DNA from: Scandinavium sp036495715
Lineage (GTDB): Bacteria; Pseudomonadota; Gammaproteobacteria; Enterobacterales; Enterobacteriaceae
NCBI GenBank assembly: GCA_036495715.1
Contig: DASXML010000040.1
Location: 14,913-78,912 of the forward strand
Direction of reading: 5' to 3'
DNA length: 64,000 nt
The translations under genes and the position numbers were made by a program. The notes under the pieces were generated by a model, which ran no database searches, was not told the DNA's origin, and saw only the letters and a list, made by a program, of their open reading frames with translations. Positions within the stretch are counted from its first letter, which is position 1, and each line of letters starts with the position of its first letter. Positions 1 to 7,574 of the stretch are shown here, one piece after another.

Positions 1-1175
1 TCGAAAATTGCTTTTACAGGTACACCTGAAGGGCGCAACGCCTCAACTATTCCGGCTACCGCATGTTTTCCACCTGTTGGTATATAACATGTGTCTGGGA
101 AGATATTGCCATCGTTTTTTTCTAAATAATCTGCTACATAGTTAAATAACCTACAGTCGCTGTCATCTTCGCAAATTATAACTTGCTCATGGAATAATGA
201 ATCCAATGCATTAGAGTATCGCAGAACTGGTTTTGACCATAGTTGCTCAATCGATTTTTTATCAATGATATGTATGATGTTTTTATCATCTTCCCGTTGG
301 ATTCTTAGGATTTTGATATTGCCTTTCGTACCTTCTAAAAAACCTCTTAATATATCGCTACTATGTGTGGCTACAAAAAGCTGTTTTTCAACTTCAGATG
401 ATAAAGTATCTCCAAGCATTCTCATTTGTGGTGGGTGAAGAAACGCTTCTGGCTCATCAATCATTGTTACATCAAGCTTTTGTACTACGCATTCAAATAA
501 TATTCCGGCGTAACTTTTTACTCCATCTCCTTGCATGTCAAGCAGTGGGTTTTGTCTGACTAACCTGACATATTCATCACTTACTCTATCGATAACGCCA
601 TCAATGTTAGGTACTTTACCTACATGAATTGGTAGGACGCTACCGCCTCTATAATTAAACATGATATCTTTGTTAAAAGCTTTTTTGAATAACATGCTTA
701 TATGTGACATTAGTGCACTGTTTTCATATAAATAATGTTGCGGACGAGTCTTTGGTTCGTCAGGTGGAATGCTATTTTGTTGATGGCATATGCCTAATCG
801 TTCATTTGCAGTTACATTTTTTATGAATATAGGGCAGAGGTTCGTTAGTTTATTTCCTGAGTCCCATGAGTATAGCCAAGAAGTATGTATAGCAATTCCG
901 CCATAAATATAATTTCCATTTATGAAAGAACCATCCCTTAGTAGCATGTTTTCTAAGTCTTGCTTTGAGCCATTTTTTTTAATAGTAAGCTCTTTTATTA
1001 CTTTTCCAGAATCAATTGAATTGGTTGAGCTTATCTCTATTATTTCTCTTAGGGTTTGTGATTTCCCACTATTATTTGGCCCAACAATTATCACTTTCTC
1101 ATCTTCTTCGAATGAGATTTTTTGGCCACTTGAAAATTCTATATCAGAAATGTAAACCTTTGCTGTTTGTGTCAT
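1..1175 (-). CDS. OLD-family ATPase/TOPRIM nuclease-like protein, partial (C-terminus off window)
   Basis: The reverse strand is open from ATG 1175 to the window edge, giving 391 residues without a stop. Near residue 36 there is a Walker A motif, GPNNSGKS. A Walker B/signature stretch, MIDEPEAFLHPPQ, follows at about residues 240-252, then a switch histidine in VATHS. The last part begins a TOPRIM-like segment with the acidic motif ICEDDSDC and a later VPVKAIFD. This ABC-type ATPase plus TOPRIM layout is that of OLD/GajA-type nucleases, many of which act in phage defence. A GGAG ribosome site 7 bases before ATG 1175 decides the start; an in-frame ATG at 1187 overlaps the int stop but has no such site. 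The gene follows cI and int on one strand, so it could be expressed in the lysogen. It is AT-rich compared with the phage core. Whether a partner gene follows cannot be seen. Confidence 0.85.
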   Translation of the reverse strand, partial: MTQTAKVYISDIEFSSGQKISFEEDEKVIIVGPNNSGKSQTLREIIEISSTNSIDSGKVIKELTIKKNGSKQDLENMLLRDGSFINGNYIYGGIAIHTSWLYSWDSGNKLTNLCPIFIKNVTANERLGICHQQNSIPPDEPKTRPQHYLYENSALMSHISMLFKKAFNKDIMFNYRGGSVLPIHVGKVPNIDGVIDRVSDEYVRLVRQNPLLDMQGDGVKSYAGILFECVVQKLDVTMIDEPEAFLHPPQMRMLGDTLSSEVEKQLFVATHSSDILRGFLEGTKGNIKILRIQREDDKNIIHIIDKKSIEQLWSKPVLRYSNALDSLFHEQVIICEDDSDCRLFNYVADYLEKNDGNIFPDTCYIPTGGKHAVAGIVEALRPSGVPVKAIF

Positions 1176-1186
1176 TAGAGTCTCCA

Positions 1187-2185
1187 TTAGTAATTGCTAA
1201 TAGGGTTTAGTCTGACTGCATCTTCTAAATGATCTGGTGCAAAATGCGCATAACGCATTGTCATTTTGATGTCGGTATGGCCGAGTACGCGCTGTAAGAC
1301 CAGAATATTACCACCATTCATCATAAAGTGGCTGGCGAAGGTATGGCGTAAAACGTGGGTAAGTTGCCCTGCCGGTAATTCGATATTTGTTCTTTCGAGT
1401 GCAGACCTGAACGCACCATAGCAGTCACTAAATAACCGACCTTTTTTATGATTAGGCATCGATTCGTAGAGTACTTCGCTGATCGGAACGGTGCGGTTTT
1501 TTCTGCCTTTTGTGTTTGTGAAAGTGATTTTGTATTTTGAGAGCTGGCTTTTTTTCAGGCTCTCGGCTTCAGACCAGCGAGCACCTGTGGATAGACATAT
1601 TTTTACCACGGCTTCTAAATCAGGATGATCGTGGTGTCGACACTCTCCGAGCAGCAGCGCAATCTGATCGTGAGTCAGCCAGGCCATTTCCATTTCTTCC
1701 GTGCGGAAAGGGCGCATATTTTTTAGCGGATTTTCACCCTTCCACTCACCGAGGCGATTTAGCTCATTGAACACCGCGCGAAAGTAAGCCAACTCAAGAT
1801 TAAGCGTGCGGGGCGATACCTCTTTAACCCTATTTGAACGGGCATACTCACCCTTTAACCGCTTTTCCCTATAGCGTGAAAACATCTGCGCATCGAAATC
1901 GCGTGCGAGTGGCTCGCCCATGCACTCAAAAGCATGGTGCATAGCGAGCTGCCGCTTTAGGCCGTCTTTCAATGTAATGCCATGAGCGCTAAACCATGCA
2001 TCAACCAGCTCTTTTAACGTGCGCTTATCTTCTTTTTCTTCTGACCACGGGTTTTGCACAGTGTATTGTTCAAAGGCCAACGCCTCACCTTTAGTCGCAA
2101 ATTTCTTTCTGAAGCGTATGCCTTTTGCCCCATTGGGATAGAGCTCACAAATCCAGCCGCCAGCAGGATTTTTACGGACAGTCAT
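1187..2185 (-). CDS. int: Phage integrase (tyrosine recombinase)
   Basis: This 332-residue tyrosine recombinase performs site-specific integration and, with the excisionase, excision of the prophage. The C-terminal catalytic domain shows the first arginine in STGARWSEAESL, then HVLRH, LGHT and the tyrosine nucleophile in MRYAHF. The N-terminal half carries the arm-binding and core-binding domains. The start is ATG 2185, whose A is shared with the cI stop codon (TGATG); a TTG one codon upstream is less likely. Its stop overlaps the next leftward reading frame, so cI, int and the OLD-like gene form one tight transcription unit. In 186-like phages int is read from the lysogenic promoter together with cI. 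Confidence 0.95.
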   Translation of the reverse strand: MTVRKNPAGGWICELYPNGAKGIRFRKKFATKGEALAFEQYTVQNPWSEEKEDKRTLKELVDAWFSAHGITLKDGLKRQLAMHHAFECMGEPLARDFDAQMFSRYREKRLKGEYARSNRVKEVSPRTLNLELAYFRAVFNELNRLGEWKGENPLKNMRPFRTEEMEMAWLTHDQIALLLGECRHHDHPDLEAVVKICLSTGARWSEAESLKKSQLSKYKITFTNTKGRKNRTVPISEVLYESMPNHKKGRLFSDCYGAFRSALERTNIELPAGQLTHVLRHTFASHFMMNGGNILVLQRVLGHTDIKMTMRYAHFAPDHLEDAVRLNPISNY

Positions 2186-2757
2186 CAATTTACCTCGCTA
2201 TACACACCCACCACACGGCCAATCGTTTTTATTTCATCAATTCCACATTCAAAAGGCACTTTGCCACCTGCTACGTGTAATCTTTTACCAGGCAGTACCG
2301 TTAGTTCTCTGAGGCTAATTGCGCCCTCAACATCAACAATCCAAAGGCCATCAGCTAAAGGGGCATCTTTCTCGATGATGTAACTTTTGCTCTCGCTTCT
2401 AACGCAGATAGCACTCTTTAGTGGTTTTTCAAAAAGCTCAGGAGCGATATTCAAAACCCCATTTTCAGTAAGTCGACCTTCACTTAATGTGAATAATTGG
2501 ATCTCACAGATCGAATTTGAGTGTTCTTCTGTTTTTTGTGGCCCTTGTCCTGTCAGGATCCATTTGATGCTAACGCCAGTTTCAAGGGCGCAGAATGCAG
2601 CGAAATCGTAGGAGACATTGCCCCGCGTATATCGGTTTTGCAGCGTACTAGCAGCGATATTGAAATGGTTTGCGAGCTGGATTTTCTGTGTGAATCCGTA
2701 GACCTGACAGATTCTATCTAAAACTTTCTCGTTTGAAATTTGGCTTTCAAAGTCCAT
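2185..2757 (-). CDS. cI: Lysogeny repressor CI, phage 186 type
   Basis: This is a 190-residue repressor. The N-terminal part (about residues 10-75) is a helix-turn-helix domain (KIQLANHFNIAASTLQNRY), followed by a beta-rich oligomerisation domain resembling the LexA/CI fold. The size and two-domain layout match phage 186 CI, whose C-terminal domain builds higher oligomers and which is removed by the antirepressor Tum rather than by RecA cleavage. A Tum gene is present at 7052. The start is taken at MDFESQ (2757); a longer open frame to 2829 would run through the pR promoter. CI should repress the rightward early promoter at 2774-2802 and bind the flanking operators at 2478, 3151 and 30275. 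int follows with a one-base overlap. Confidence 0.9.
   Translation of the reverse strand: MDFESQISNEKVLDRICQVYGFTQKIQLANHFNIAASTLQNRYTRGNVSYDFAAFCALETGVSIKWILTGQGPQKTEEHSNSICEIQLFTLSEGRLTENGVLNIAPELFEKPLKSAICVRSESKSYIIEKDAPLADGLWIVDVEGAISLRELTVLPGKRLHVAGGKVPFECGIDEIKTIGRVVGVYSEVN
2478..2494. promoter_or_regulatory. Candidate left flanking CI operator (FL-like)
   Basis: The sequence CTTCAC-TTAAT-GTGAAT inside cI is an almost perfect inverted repeat with a 5-base spacer. The same half-sites recur at 3151-3167 and at 30275-30291. It lies about 320 bp left of the predicted pR start. Phage 186 CI is known to use flanking sites about 300 bp either side of pR and one at pB, so the position fits that role. 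Assignment to CI is inference. Confidence 0.7.
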
Positions 2758-2773
2758 AAATCGCAATCTCGTG

Positions 2774-2802
2774 TTGATCAATGCGAATAATCGCATTAGA
2801 AT
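2774..2802 (+). promoter_or_regulatory. Early lytic promoter pR with palindromic operator
   Basis: A -35 box TTGATC (2774-2779) and a -10 box TAGAAT (2797-2802) are separated by 17 bases. The spacer holds a perfect palindrome, ATGCGA-ATAA-TCGCAT (2781-2796), which would place a bound repressor directly on the promoter. A further TCGCAAT half-site lies at 2761. The promoter fires toward cox, cII and the early genes. It lies between the divergent cI and cox genes, as pR does in phage 186. Expected start of transcription is about 2809. Confidence 0.8.
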
Positions 2803-2887
2803 TCGGTTGTTGGTGGCAGTTGATGGCAAGCGTCGGCAAAACTTTGGCTATCACTGTCTGAAACTTTCAAATAAGGAATCATGCAAT

Positions 2888-3151
2888 ATGGCTTCTGAAA
2901 TCGCAATCATCAAAGTGCCTGCACCCATAATTACGCTGCAGCAGTTCGCAGAGCTTGAAGGTGTTTCTGAGCGTACCGCCTACCGCTGGACAACCGGCGA
3001 CAACCCTTGTGTGCCAATCGAACCCCGCACAATCCGTAAAGGCTGCAAGAAAGCAGGCGGCCCGATTCGTATCTATTACGCGCGCTGGAAAGAAGATCAG
3101 TTGCGTAAAGCGTTGGGTCATTCCCGTTTTCAACTTGTCATCGGTGCTTAA
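2888..3151 (+). CDS. Excisionase / regulator (Cox/Apl-like)
   Basis: This 87-residue protein is the first gene right of pR. A helix-turn-helix stretch (LQQFAELEGVSERTAYRW, about residues 17-34) fits the small winged-helix DNA-binding proteins Cox of P2 and Apl of 186, which direct excision and repress the lysogenic promoter. ATG 2888 is chosen because AAGGA lies 9 bases upstream. A longer open frame upstream would overlap pR and cI, and ATG 2881 is in another frame. An operator-like palindrome begins on its last base (3151). Confidence 0.85.
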   Translation: MASEIAIIKVPAPIITLQQFAELEGVSERTAYRWTTGDNPCVPIEPRTIRKGCKKAGGPIRIYYARWKEDQLRKALGHSRFQLVIGA

Positions 3152-3167
3152 TTCACTTTATGTGAAT
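3151..3167. promoter_or_regulatory. Candidate right flanking CI operator (FR-like), overlapping pE
   Basis: ATTCAC-TTTAT-GTGAAT is a perfect inverted repeat with the same half-sites and 5-base spacer as the copies at 2478 and 30275. It lies about 350 bp right of the pR start, matching the spacing of flanking CI sites in phage 186. It also overlaps the -10 edge and predicted start of the leftward pE promoter, so repressor bound here should block pE. Confidence 0.75.
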
Positions 3168-3208
3168 TATAAGGATGCAACATGTTTGATTTTCAGGTTT
3201 CCAAACAT
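3166..3208 (-). promoter_or_regulatory. CII-activated lysogeny-establishment promoter pE
   Basis: On the reverse strand a perfect -10 TATAAT lies at 3171-3166 with no good -35 box. Instead, ATGTTTG-N13-CAAACAT (3182-3208) is a perfect inverted repeat with 20 bp between half-site centres, centred about 35 bp upstream of the expected start near 3160. Phage 186 CII is known to bind ATGTTTG half-sites spaced two helical turns apart and to activate a leftward promoter feeding cI. The site overlaps the first codons of cII itself. Confidence 0.75.
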
Positions 3209-3691
3209 CCACATTATGACGAAGCATGCCGAGCTTTCGCGCAGCGTCACAACATGGCAAAACTGGCTGAGCGTGCGGGTATGAACGTCCAAACTCTGCG
3301 TAATAAGCTCAACCCGGAACAGCCGCACCAATTCACGCCGCCTGAATTATGGCTGCTGACTGATTTAACCGAAGACTCAACCCTTGTTGATGGCTTTTTG
3401 GCTCAGATTCATTGTCTGCCATGCGTGCCAGTTAACGAACTAGCGAAAGATAAGCTGCAGTCTTACGTCATGCGCGCTATGAGTGAACTCGGCGAACTGG
3501 CAAGCGGTGCGGTATCGGCTGAACGTATGACCTCAGACCGTAAGTACAGCATGGTTGAAAGCGTCAATTCGGGAATCCGCATGCTGTCTCTTTCTGCGCT
3601 GGCATTGCAGGCGCGCCTGCAGGCCAATCCAGCAATGTCGAGTGTCGTAGATACCATGAGCGGTATCAGTGCAACATTCGGCTTAATGTGA
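3182..3691 (+). CDS. cII: Establishment regulator CII, phage 186 type
   Basis: This 169-residue transcription activator has the length of phage 186 CII. An N-terminal helix-turn-helix is visible in MAKLAERAGMNVQTLRNKL (about residues 23-41). The remainder is helical, with an ELGELASGAV segment suited to oligomerisation. In 186 CII switches on pE to make CI after infection. The candidate CII site lies at the first codons of this gene. It has no sequence likeness to lambda CII and belongs to the separate CII family of 186-like phages. Confidence 0.88.
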   Translation: MFDFQVSKHPHYDEACRAFAQRHNMAKLAERAGMNVQTLRNKLNPEQPHQFTPPELWLLTDLTEDSTLVDGFLAQIHCLPCVPVNELAKDKLQSYVMRAMSELGELASGAVSAERMTSDRKYSMVESVNSGIRMLSLSALALQARLQANPAMSSVVDTMSGISATFGLM

Positions 3692-3698
3692 GGTGTTT

Positions 3699-3899
3699 AT
3701 GCTACATAACGAACCTTCATTCGCATCGTTGCTGGTAAAGAAAAGCCCCGGCATGCATCACGGTCATGGCTGGATAACTGGCAAAGATGGTAAGCGCTGG
3801 CATCCATGCTATTCACAGGCTGAATTACTGGCTGGTCTTTCCACCCAAAAGCGGGGGGAATCATGGCTATTGAAGCTTTGCCGACAACTGCGCCGCTAA
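3699..3899 (+). CDS. Fil-like small early protein (DUF2724 type)
   Basis: This 66-residue early protein begins MLHNEPSFASLLVKKSPG and carries a conserved HGHGWITGKDGKRWHPC block. It resembles the small proteins after cII in 186-like phages, including Fil, whose expression causes host filamentation. GAGG lies just ahead of ATG 3699. Its end overlaps the next gene by 37 bases in another frame. Function here is inferred from position and the short conserved block. Confidence 0.7.
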   Translation: MLHNEPSFASLLVKKSPGMHHGHGWITGKDGKRWHPCYSQAELLAGLSTQKRGESWLLKLCRQLRR

Positions 3900-4201
3900 A
3901 GGCTGGCGAACGTCTGGCCGGTCTGAATCATGTGGCAGAGCTCCGCGCCAGATTTTGGGGGGATAGCTGGAAAGAGGTGGTGCGTTTTGTCGACGATATG
4001 CGAGACAAACGGGATCCACAATCTGAGGAAAATAACAGAGCTTTGGCCGCAATTTTCTTTCTGGCAAAAATCCCGGCAGCTCGTCATGAGCTCGAAATGA
4101 GTGAGCTGACTACTGACGAGAAAAAGGCGCTTGTTACAGCGATGAACCATTTTCGCGCAGTAGTGAGCTTATTCCCCAAACGGCTAACCATGCCGAATTA
4201 A
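3863..4201 (+). CDS. Early phage protein of unknown function (DUF5347 type)
   Basis: A 112-residue, mostly helical protein with an RFWGDSWKEVVRFVDDMRDKRD core and no catalytic motif that I can see. It follows the Fil-like gene with an overlap and has a GGGGGGAA ribosome site. Proteins of this kind occur at the same place in 186-like phages, where early genes that depress host replication are found. I cannot assign that function from sequence alone. Confidence 0.7.
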   Translation: MAIEALPTTAPLKAGERLAGLNHVAELRARFWGDSWKEVVRFVDDMRDKRDPQSEENNRALAAIFFLAKIPAARHELEMSELTTDEKKALVTAMNHFRAVVSLFPKRLTMPN

Positions 4202-4268
4202 TCCAAACAGAAATTTAATGGCGTAAACCCGCCGGGCTTCTTATTGCCCGAAATCAGGAGATTTATTT

Positions 4269-4496
4269 ATGTGTAATACCGAAACCCGCAATTTTAAAGC
4301 TGAAAGTGATGCTCTGACCGTGATGCTAACCGCAGCTAAACACGAAGAACGAAAAGATCGCGCTCTCGCCGTTTCAATCCGTCTTGAGGCGTTAGCTGTT
4401 CATATAGCCAATAAAGATTTGAGCGGTAAGGAGGCGGCTGAACTGCTGCGCCGTGAAGCCACTCGCTACGAAAACGAATCGCAGGAGTTGCACTAA
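4269..4496 (+). CDS. Small early phage protein (DUF2732 type)
   Basis: A 75-residue charged helical protein. A good AGGAG ribosome site precedes ATG 4269. Its stop shares a base with the start of the next gene. DUF2732-type proteins occupy this slot in P2-like phages; no function is known to me. Likely transcribed from pR with the other early genes. Confidence 0.7.
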   Translation: MCNTETRNFKAESDALTVMLTAAKHEERKDRALAVSIRLEALAVHIANKDLSGKEAAELLRREATRYENESQELH

Positions 4497-4717
4497 TGGC
4501 CGACGCAATGGATTTAGCGCAACAGCGCGAGCAGGAAGACCGAGACCGCCATATCAACACCGCACGCAGCCGCATCGCTGCGCCCTCTCGTTTCTTCTGC
4601 GAAGAATGCGACGCACCAATCCCGGAAGCACGCCGTGCCGCAATCCCGGGCGTGGCCTCCTGCGTGACCTGTCAGCAAATAGCAGAGCTGAAAAATATAC
4701 ACTATCGGGGGGTATGA
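4496..4717 (+). CDS. TraR/DksA-type C4 zinc-finger protein (P2 Orf82-like)
   Basis: A 73-residue protein with a helical N-terminus (MADAMDLAQQREQEDRDRH) and a four-cysteine zinc finger, CEEC and CVTC, separated by 18 residues. This is the TraR/DksA C-terminal finger, and the same kind of protein precedes gene A in P2-like phages. It may touch the RNA polymerase secondary channel as TraR does, but that is inference. The start overlaps the upstream stop (TAATG). Confidence 0.8.
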   Translation: MADAMDLAQQREQEDRDRHINTARSRIAAPSRFFCEECDAPIPEARRAAIPGVASCVTCQQIAELKNIHYRGV

Positions 4718-4718
4718 A

Positions 4719-6941
4719 TTGGCGGTTCAATTCGCTTACCCGTGGAATGTCCCACGGACGGCAATAGCCAGCCCATACCTCACTTATGACCAACAGTATC
4801 GCCGCGACCGTATGTTCGCGGCTTTGCTACATGCGAGAAAGGTGCTTTCTCTCCAACCTGAGTGCGTACGGTTTGATGCTTATCGCACCGCTGCAGTGCT
4901 GGAGCATAGTCAGGGCAGTCAACGAGCCAATGCTTTTTTAATCAGTTTCTGCAAAAAAGCATTGCCACGTCTTGAACTGGTCGCAAAAAAATACGAGTGC
5001 GCGGGTATAAACAGTAACGTATCAGCCGCGGTTTTCGGTGGTCATTTTGATACCCAGTTAATGCAATATCTGGCATCGCGCATGGTCAACATGACCGCCA
5101 GATACAACCGGCTCCCTGATATGTCGAGAGCTGACGTTGATCTCCTAGCCGCTGATATTGCAAATTTCATTCGCTCTGAACTGGCGAATATTGATGATTC
5201 TGACTTCGGTGAACTCAAAACCCTTTCTTCCTGGTATATGCATGCCGGGTTTATCTCTTTGCAATTTAATGTGGCCCCTCCCGGCTGGGAGCGAGTAACA
5301 AAGAAGGTATTCGACAAAGAATATGTTGCCCCTGATGTAATCCGTATGTTTACAGAAACGTGGTGGCGTGGCCGTCTCCGTCGTGTCGCGGCTGCATGGC
5401 GTGAGCACCTGCAAATTGCAGTAGGGAATGTAAGTAAGAAAAAGCACGCTTACGCGAGTAAAAACTGTGTAACGGACTGGCGCGAGCAGAAGCGCCGCAC
5501 GCGTGAGTTTCTCAAAGGTTTGGAGCTCGAAGACGAAGACGGCAATCGCATCAGCTTGATTGAAAAATACGACGGCTCTGTCGCTAACCCTGCAATTCGT
5601 CGCTGCGAGCTAATGACTCGCATCCGTGGGTTTGAAAACATCTGTAATGAACTCGGCTATGTTGGCGAGTTTTATACATTGACTGCGCCGTCTAAATACC
5701 ACGCTACAACAAAGGCGGGTTATCGCAATACCAAATGGAAAGGCGCAAGCCCGTCTGATACACAAACCTATCTCACCGGCCTTTGGGCGCGGATACGCGC
5801 AAAGCTGCATCGTGAGGATGTCCGTATTTTTGGGATCCGCGTTGCTGAACCACATCACGATGGTACGCCGCACTGGCACATGCTGATGTTTATGCTGCCT
5901 GAGGATGCCGAATATGTTCGCTCCGTTATGCGTAAATATGCCAGTAAAGAAGACCACCACGAATTGCGAAGCGATAAAGCTCAAAAAGCACGTTTTCACG
6001 CCGAAGCGATTGACCCGGAAAAAGGCAGTGCCACCGGCTATATCGCTAAATACATTTCTAAAAATATCGACGGCTATGCGCTCGATGGCGAAACAGATGA
6101 CGAAAGCGGCGAGCTGTTGAAAGAGACGGCTCCCGCCGTTTCAGCGTGGGCGGCACGTTGGCACATTCGTCAATTTCAGTTTGTCGGCGGAGCACCGGTG
6201 ACGGTATATCGCGAGCTACGTCGCCTTGCCGATACTGAGGTGGCGCATGGCCTAAGTGTTGAGTTTGCCGCCGCCCATGACGCTGCTGACGCGGGTGATT
6301 GGGCTGGTTATGTTAATGCGCAGGGTGGCCCGTTTGTCCGTCGTGATGATTTGCAGGTACGCACGCTGTATGAACCGCGGGCCGACTTTAACCAGTATGG
6401 CGAGGAAACTGTCTGCATTCGTGGTGTGTATGATTCTGCCATTGGTGCTGACACCCCGATTTTAACCCGACTCACGCAGTGGAAGATCGTGCCGAAGCGC
6501 GCCGTTGATTTGGCCGTTGACGTTAAGGGCGATCCTTCGCCCTCTCGGAGTTCTGTCAATAACTGTACGGGAAGCGAAAGCGATCCGCCGGAACTCGATT
6601 TATCAAAACCTCTCAACCGGCGCGAAAGGCGACAACTTACGAACCGGTTAAGGGTGAAAAAAGTAACGATTCGTAGAAAGCATATGCACGGAACACCTGA
6701 GCAAGGTGCAGCTATAACCAAAGCGATAGATGAGGTTCATGTGAATACCGGCGCTATTATCAGCCGGGGTGAAGCCCTGCATCTTATTACTGGCGGTAAA
6801 AGCTGTTTCAACGGTAAATGGTGCCGGTGTTCTGCCAAGGGTGAGATTTTTTCTGCTGCACCATCACATCAGGAAAAGGCTAGGAAAATCCTTAATCGTG
6901 TTGCGGTTTTAGCTGACATGGCAAAGAAAAGTAGCCTTTAA
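4719..6941 (+). CDS. A: Replication initiation endonuclease gpA
   Basis: This 740-residue rolling-circle initiator nicks the phage origin and stays covalently linked through tyrosine. Visible motifs are TLTAPSKYH (about residue 320), an HUH metal-binding stretch HHDGTPHWHMLMF (about 383-395), and the double-tyrosine motif in YIAKYISKNIDGY (about 447-459). The start codon is TTG 4719, directly after the TGA of the preceding gene, with GGGG upstream. The C-terminus has CRCSAKGEIF and a basic stretch. In P2 and 186 the origin lies inside A; I did not locate it here. Confidence 0.95.
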   Translation: MAVQFAYPWNVPRTAIASPYLTYDQQYRRDRMFAALLHARKVLSLQPECVRFDAYRTAAVLEHSQGSQRANAFLISFCKKALPRLELVAKKYECAGINSNVSAAVFGGHFDTQLMQYLASRMVNMTARYNRLPDMSRADVDLLAADIANFIRSELANIDDSDFGELKTLSSWYMHAGFISLQFNVAPPGWERVTKKVFDKEYVAPDVIRMFTETWWRGRLRRVAAAWREHLQIAVGNVSKKKHAYASKNCVTDWREQKRRTREFLKGLELEDEDGNRISLIEKYDGSVANPAIRRCELMTRIRGFENICNELGYVGEFYTLTAPSKYHATTKAGYRNTKWKGASPSDTQTYLTGLWARIRAKLHREDVRIFGIRVAEPHHDGTPHWHMLMFMLPEDAEYVRSVMRKYASKEDHHELRSDKAQKARFHAEAIDPEKGSATGYIAKYISKNIDGYALDGETDDESGELLKETAPAVSAWAARWHIRQFQFVGGAPVTVYRELRRLADTEVAHGLSVEFAAAHDAADAGDWAGYVNAQGGPFVRRDDLQVRTLYEPRADFNQYGEETVCIRGVYDSAIGADTPILTRLTQWKIVPKRAVDLAVDVKGDPSPSRSSVNNCTGSESDPPELDLSKPLNRRERRQLTNRLRVKKVTIRRKHMHGTPEQGAAITKAIDEVHVNTGAIISRGEALHLITGGKSCFNGKWCRCSAKGEIFSAAPSHQEKARKILNRVAVLADMAKKSSL

Positions 6942-7015
6942 TATTCATCCATATCATGTACATACAATGTATTGCGAGCTGATTTTTTCTTCACACCCTT
7001 TACCTATACGTGCTA

Positions 7016-7031
7016 CTGTATGTTTATACAG
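7016..7031. promoter_or_regulatory. LexA operator upstream of tum
   Basis: CTGT-ATGTTTAT-ACAG matches the LexA consensus CTGT-N8-ACAG exactly and is itself near-palindromic. It lies 20 bases ahead of the tum start codon, so LexA must block tum transcription until the SOS response. This is the arrangement of phage 186 and explains how an otherwise non-cleavable repressor can be SOS-inducible. Confidence 0.92.
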
Positions 7032-7051
7032 TGTCTCGTGATGGAGGTTGT

Positions 7052-7492
7052 GTGGATAGAGGTTTAAACGAACAGGTCATGATTGAGCGGGTCGAGATGA
7101 TTGCTCGGTTGACGACTGAGGGAACATGTCAGGAAAGGGATCGCGAAATTGCACTGAATTTAATTGCTGAGATTGCGAGTGGCAACTTGCTAAAAAACAA
7201 CTCATATTCTGTTGTTTTCTCACCAACTCCAGTGAAAGAGCGATTAAAGAGAGGGAGCGAAGTAAGGGTTAATATCACATTGGATAAAGACCAACAGATA
7301 GAGCAACAAATAGTCGATGCTTTTCAGGGTGAACTGACTCGACGGGTGCAATCTGCTTTCCCGCTCACGCGAGTGACAGTAAAAAAAGGTCCGATGACTG
7401 GTGTTGAGTTGATGGGGTTTGACAGAGAGTCTGACCGTGAAGCACTCGACGGTATCCTGCAAGAAGTTTGGGAAGATGAGAGCTGGCGATAG
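7052..7492 (+). CDS. tum: SOS antirepressor Tum (DinI-like domain)
   Basis: This 146-residue protein equals phage 186 Tum in length. Tum inactivates CI after DNA damage. The C-terminal half (about 62-146: VRVNITLDKDQQ ... VTVKKGPMTGVEL) is a DinI-like domain; the N-terminal part carries the antirepressor function in 186. The start is GTG 7052, after GGAGG at 7043-7047. A longer frame from 7010 would begin inside the LexA box and is rejected. Transcription is under the LexA operator at 7016-7031. Confidence 0.9.
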   Translation: MDRGLNEQVMIERVEMIARLTTEGTCQERDREIALNLIAEIASGNLLKNNSYSVVFSPTPVKERLKRGSEVRVNITLDKDQQIEQQIVDAFQGELTRRVQSAFPLTRVTVKKGPMTGVELMGFDRESDREALDGILQEVWEDESWR

Positions 7493-7574
7493 TTTTCATA
7501 AAAAAGGTGAAGACACTGACCTCATGTTTGATAGCATGGGGTTGTTTTTTATGGGGATTATAAAAAGGAATGTT

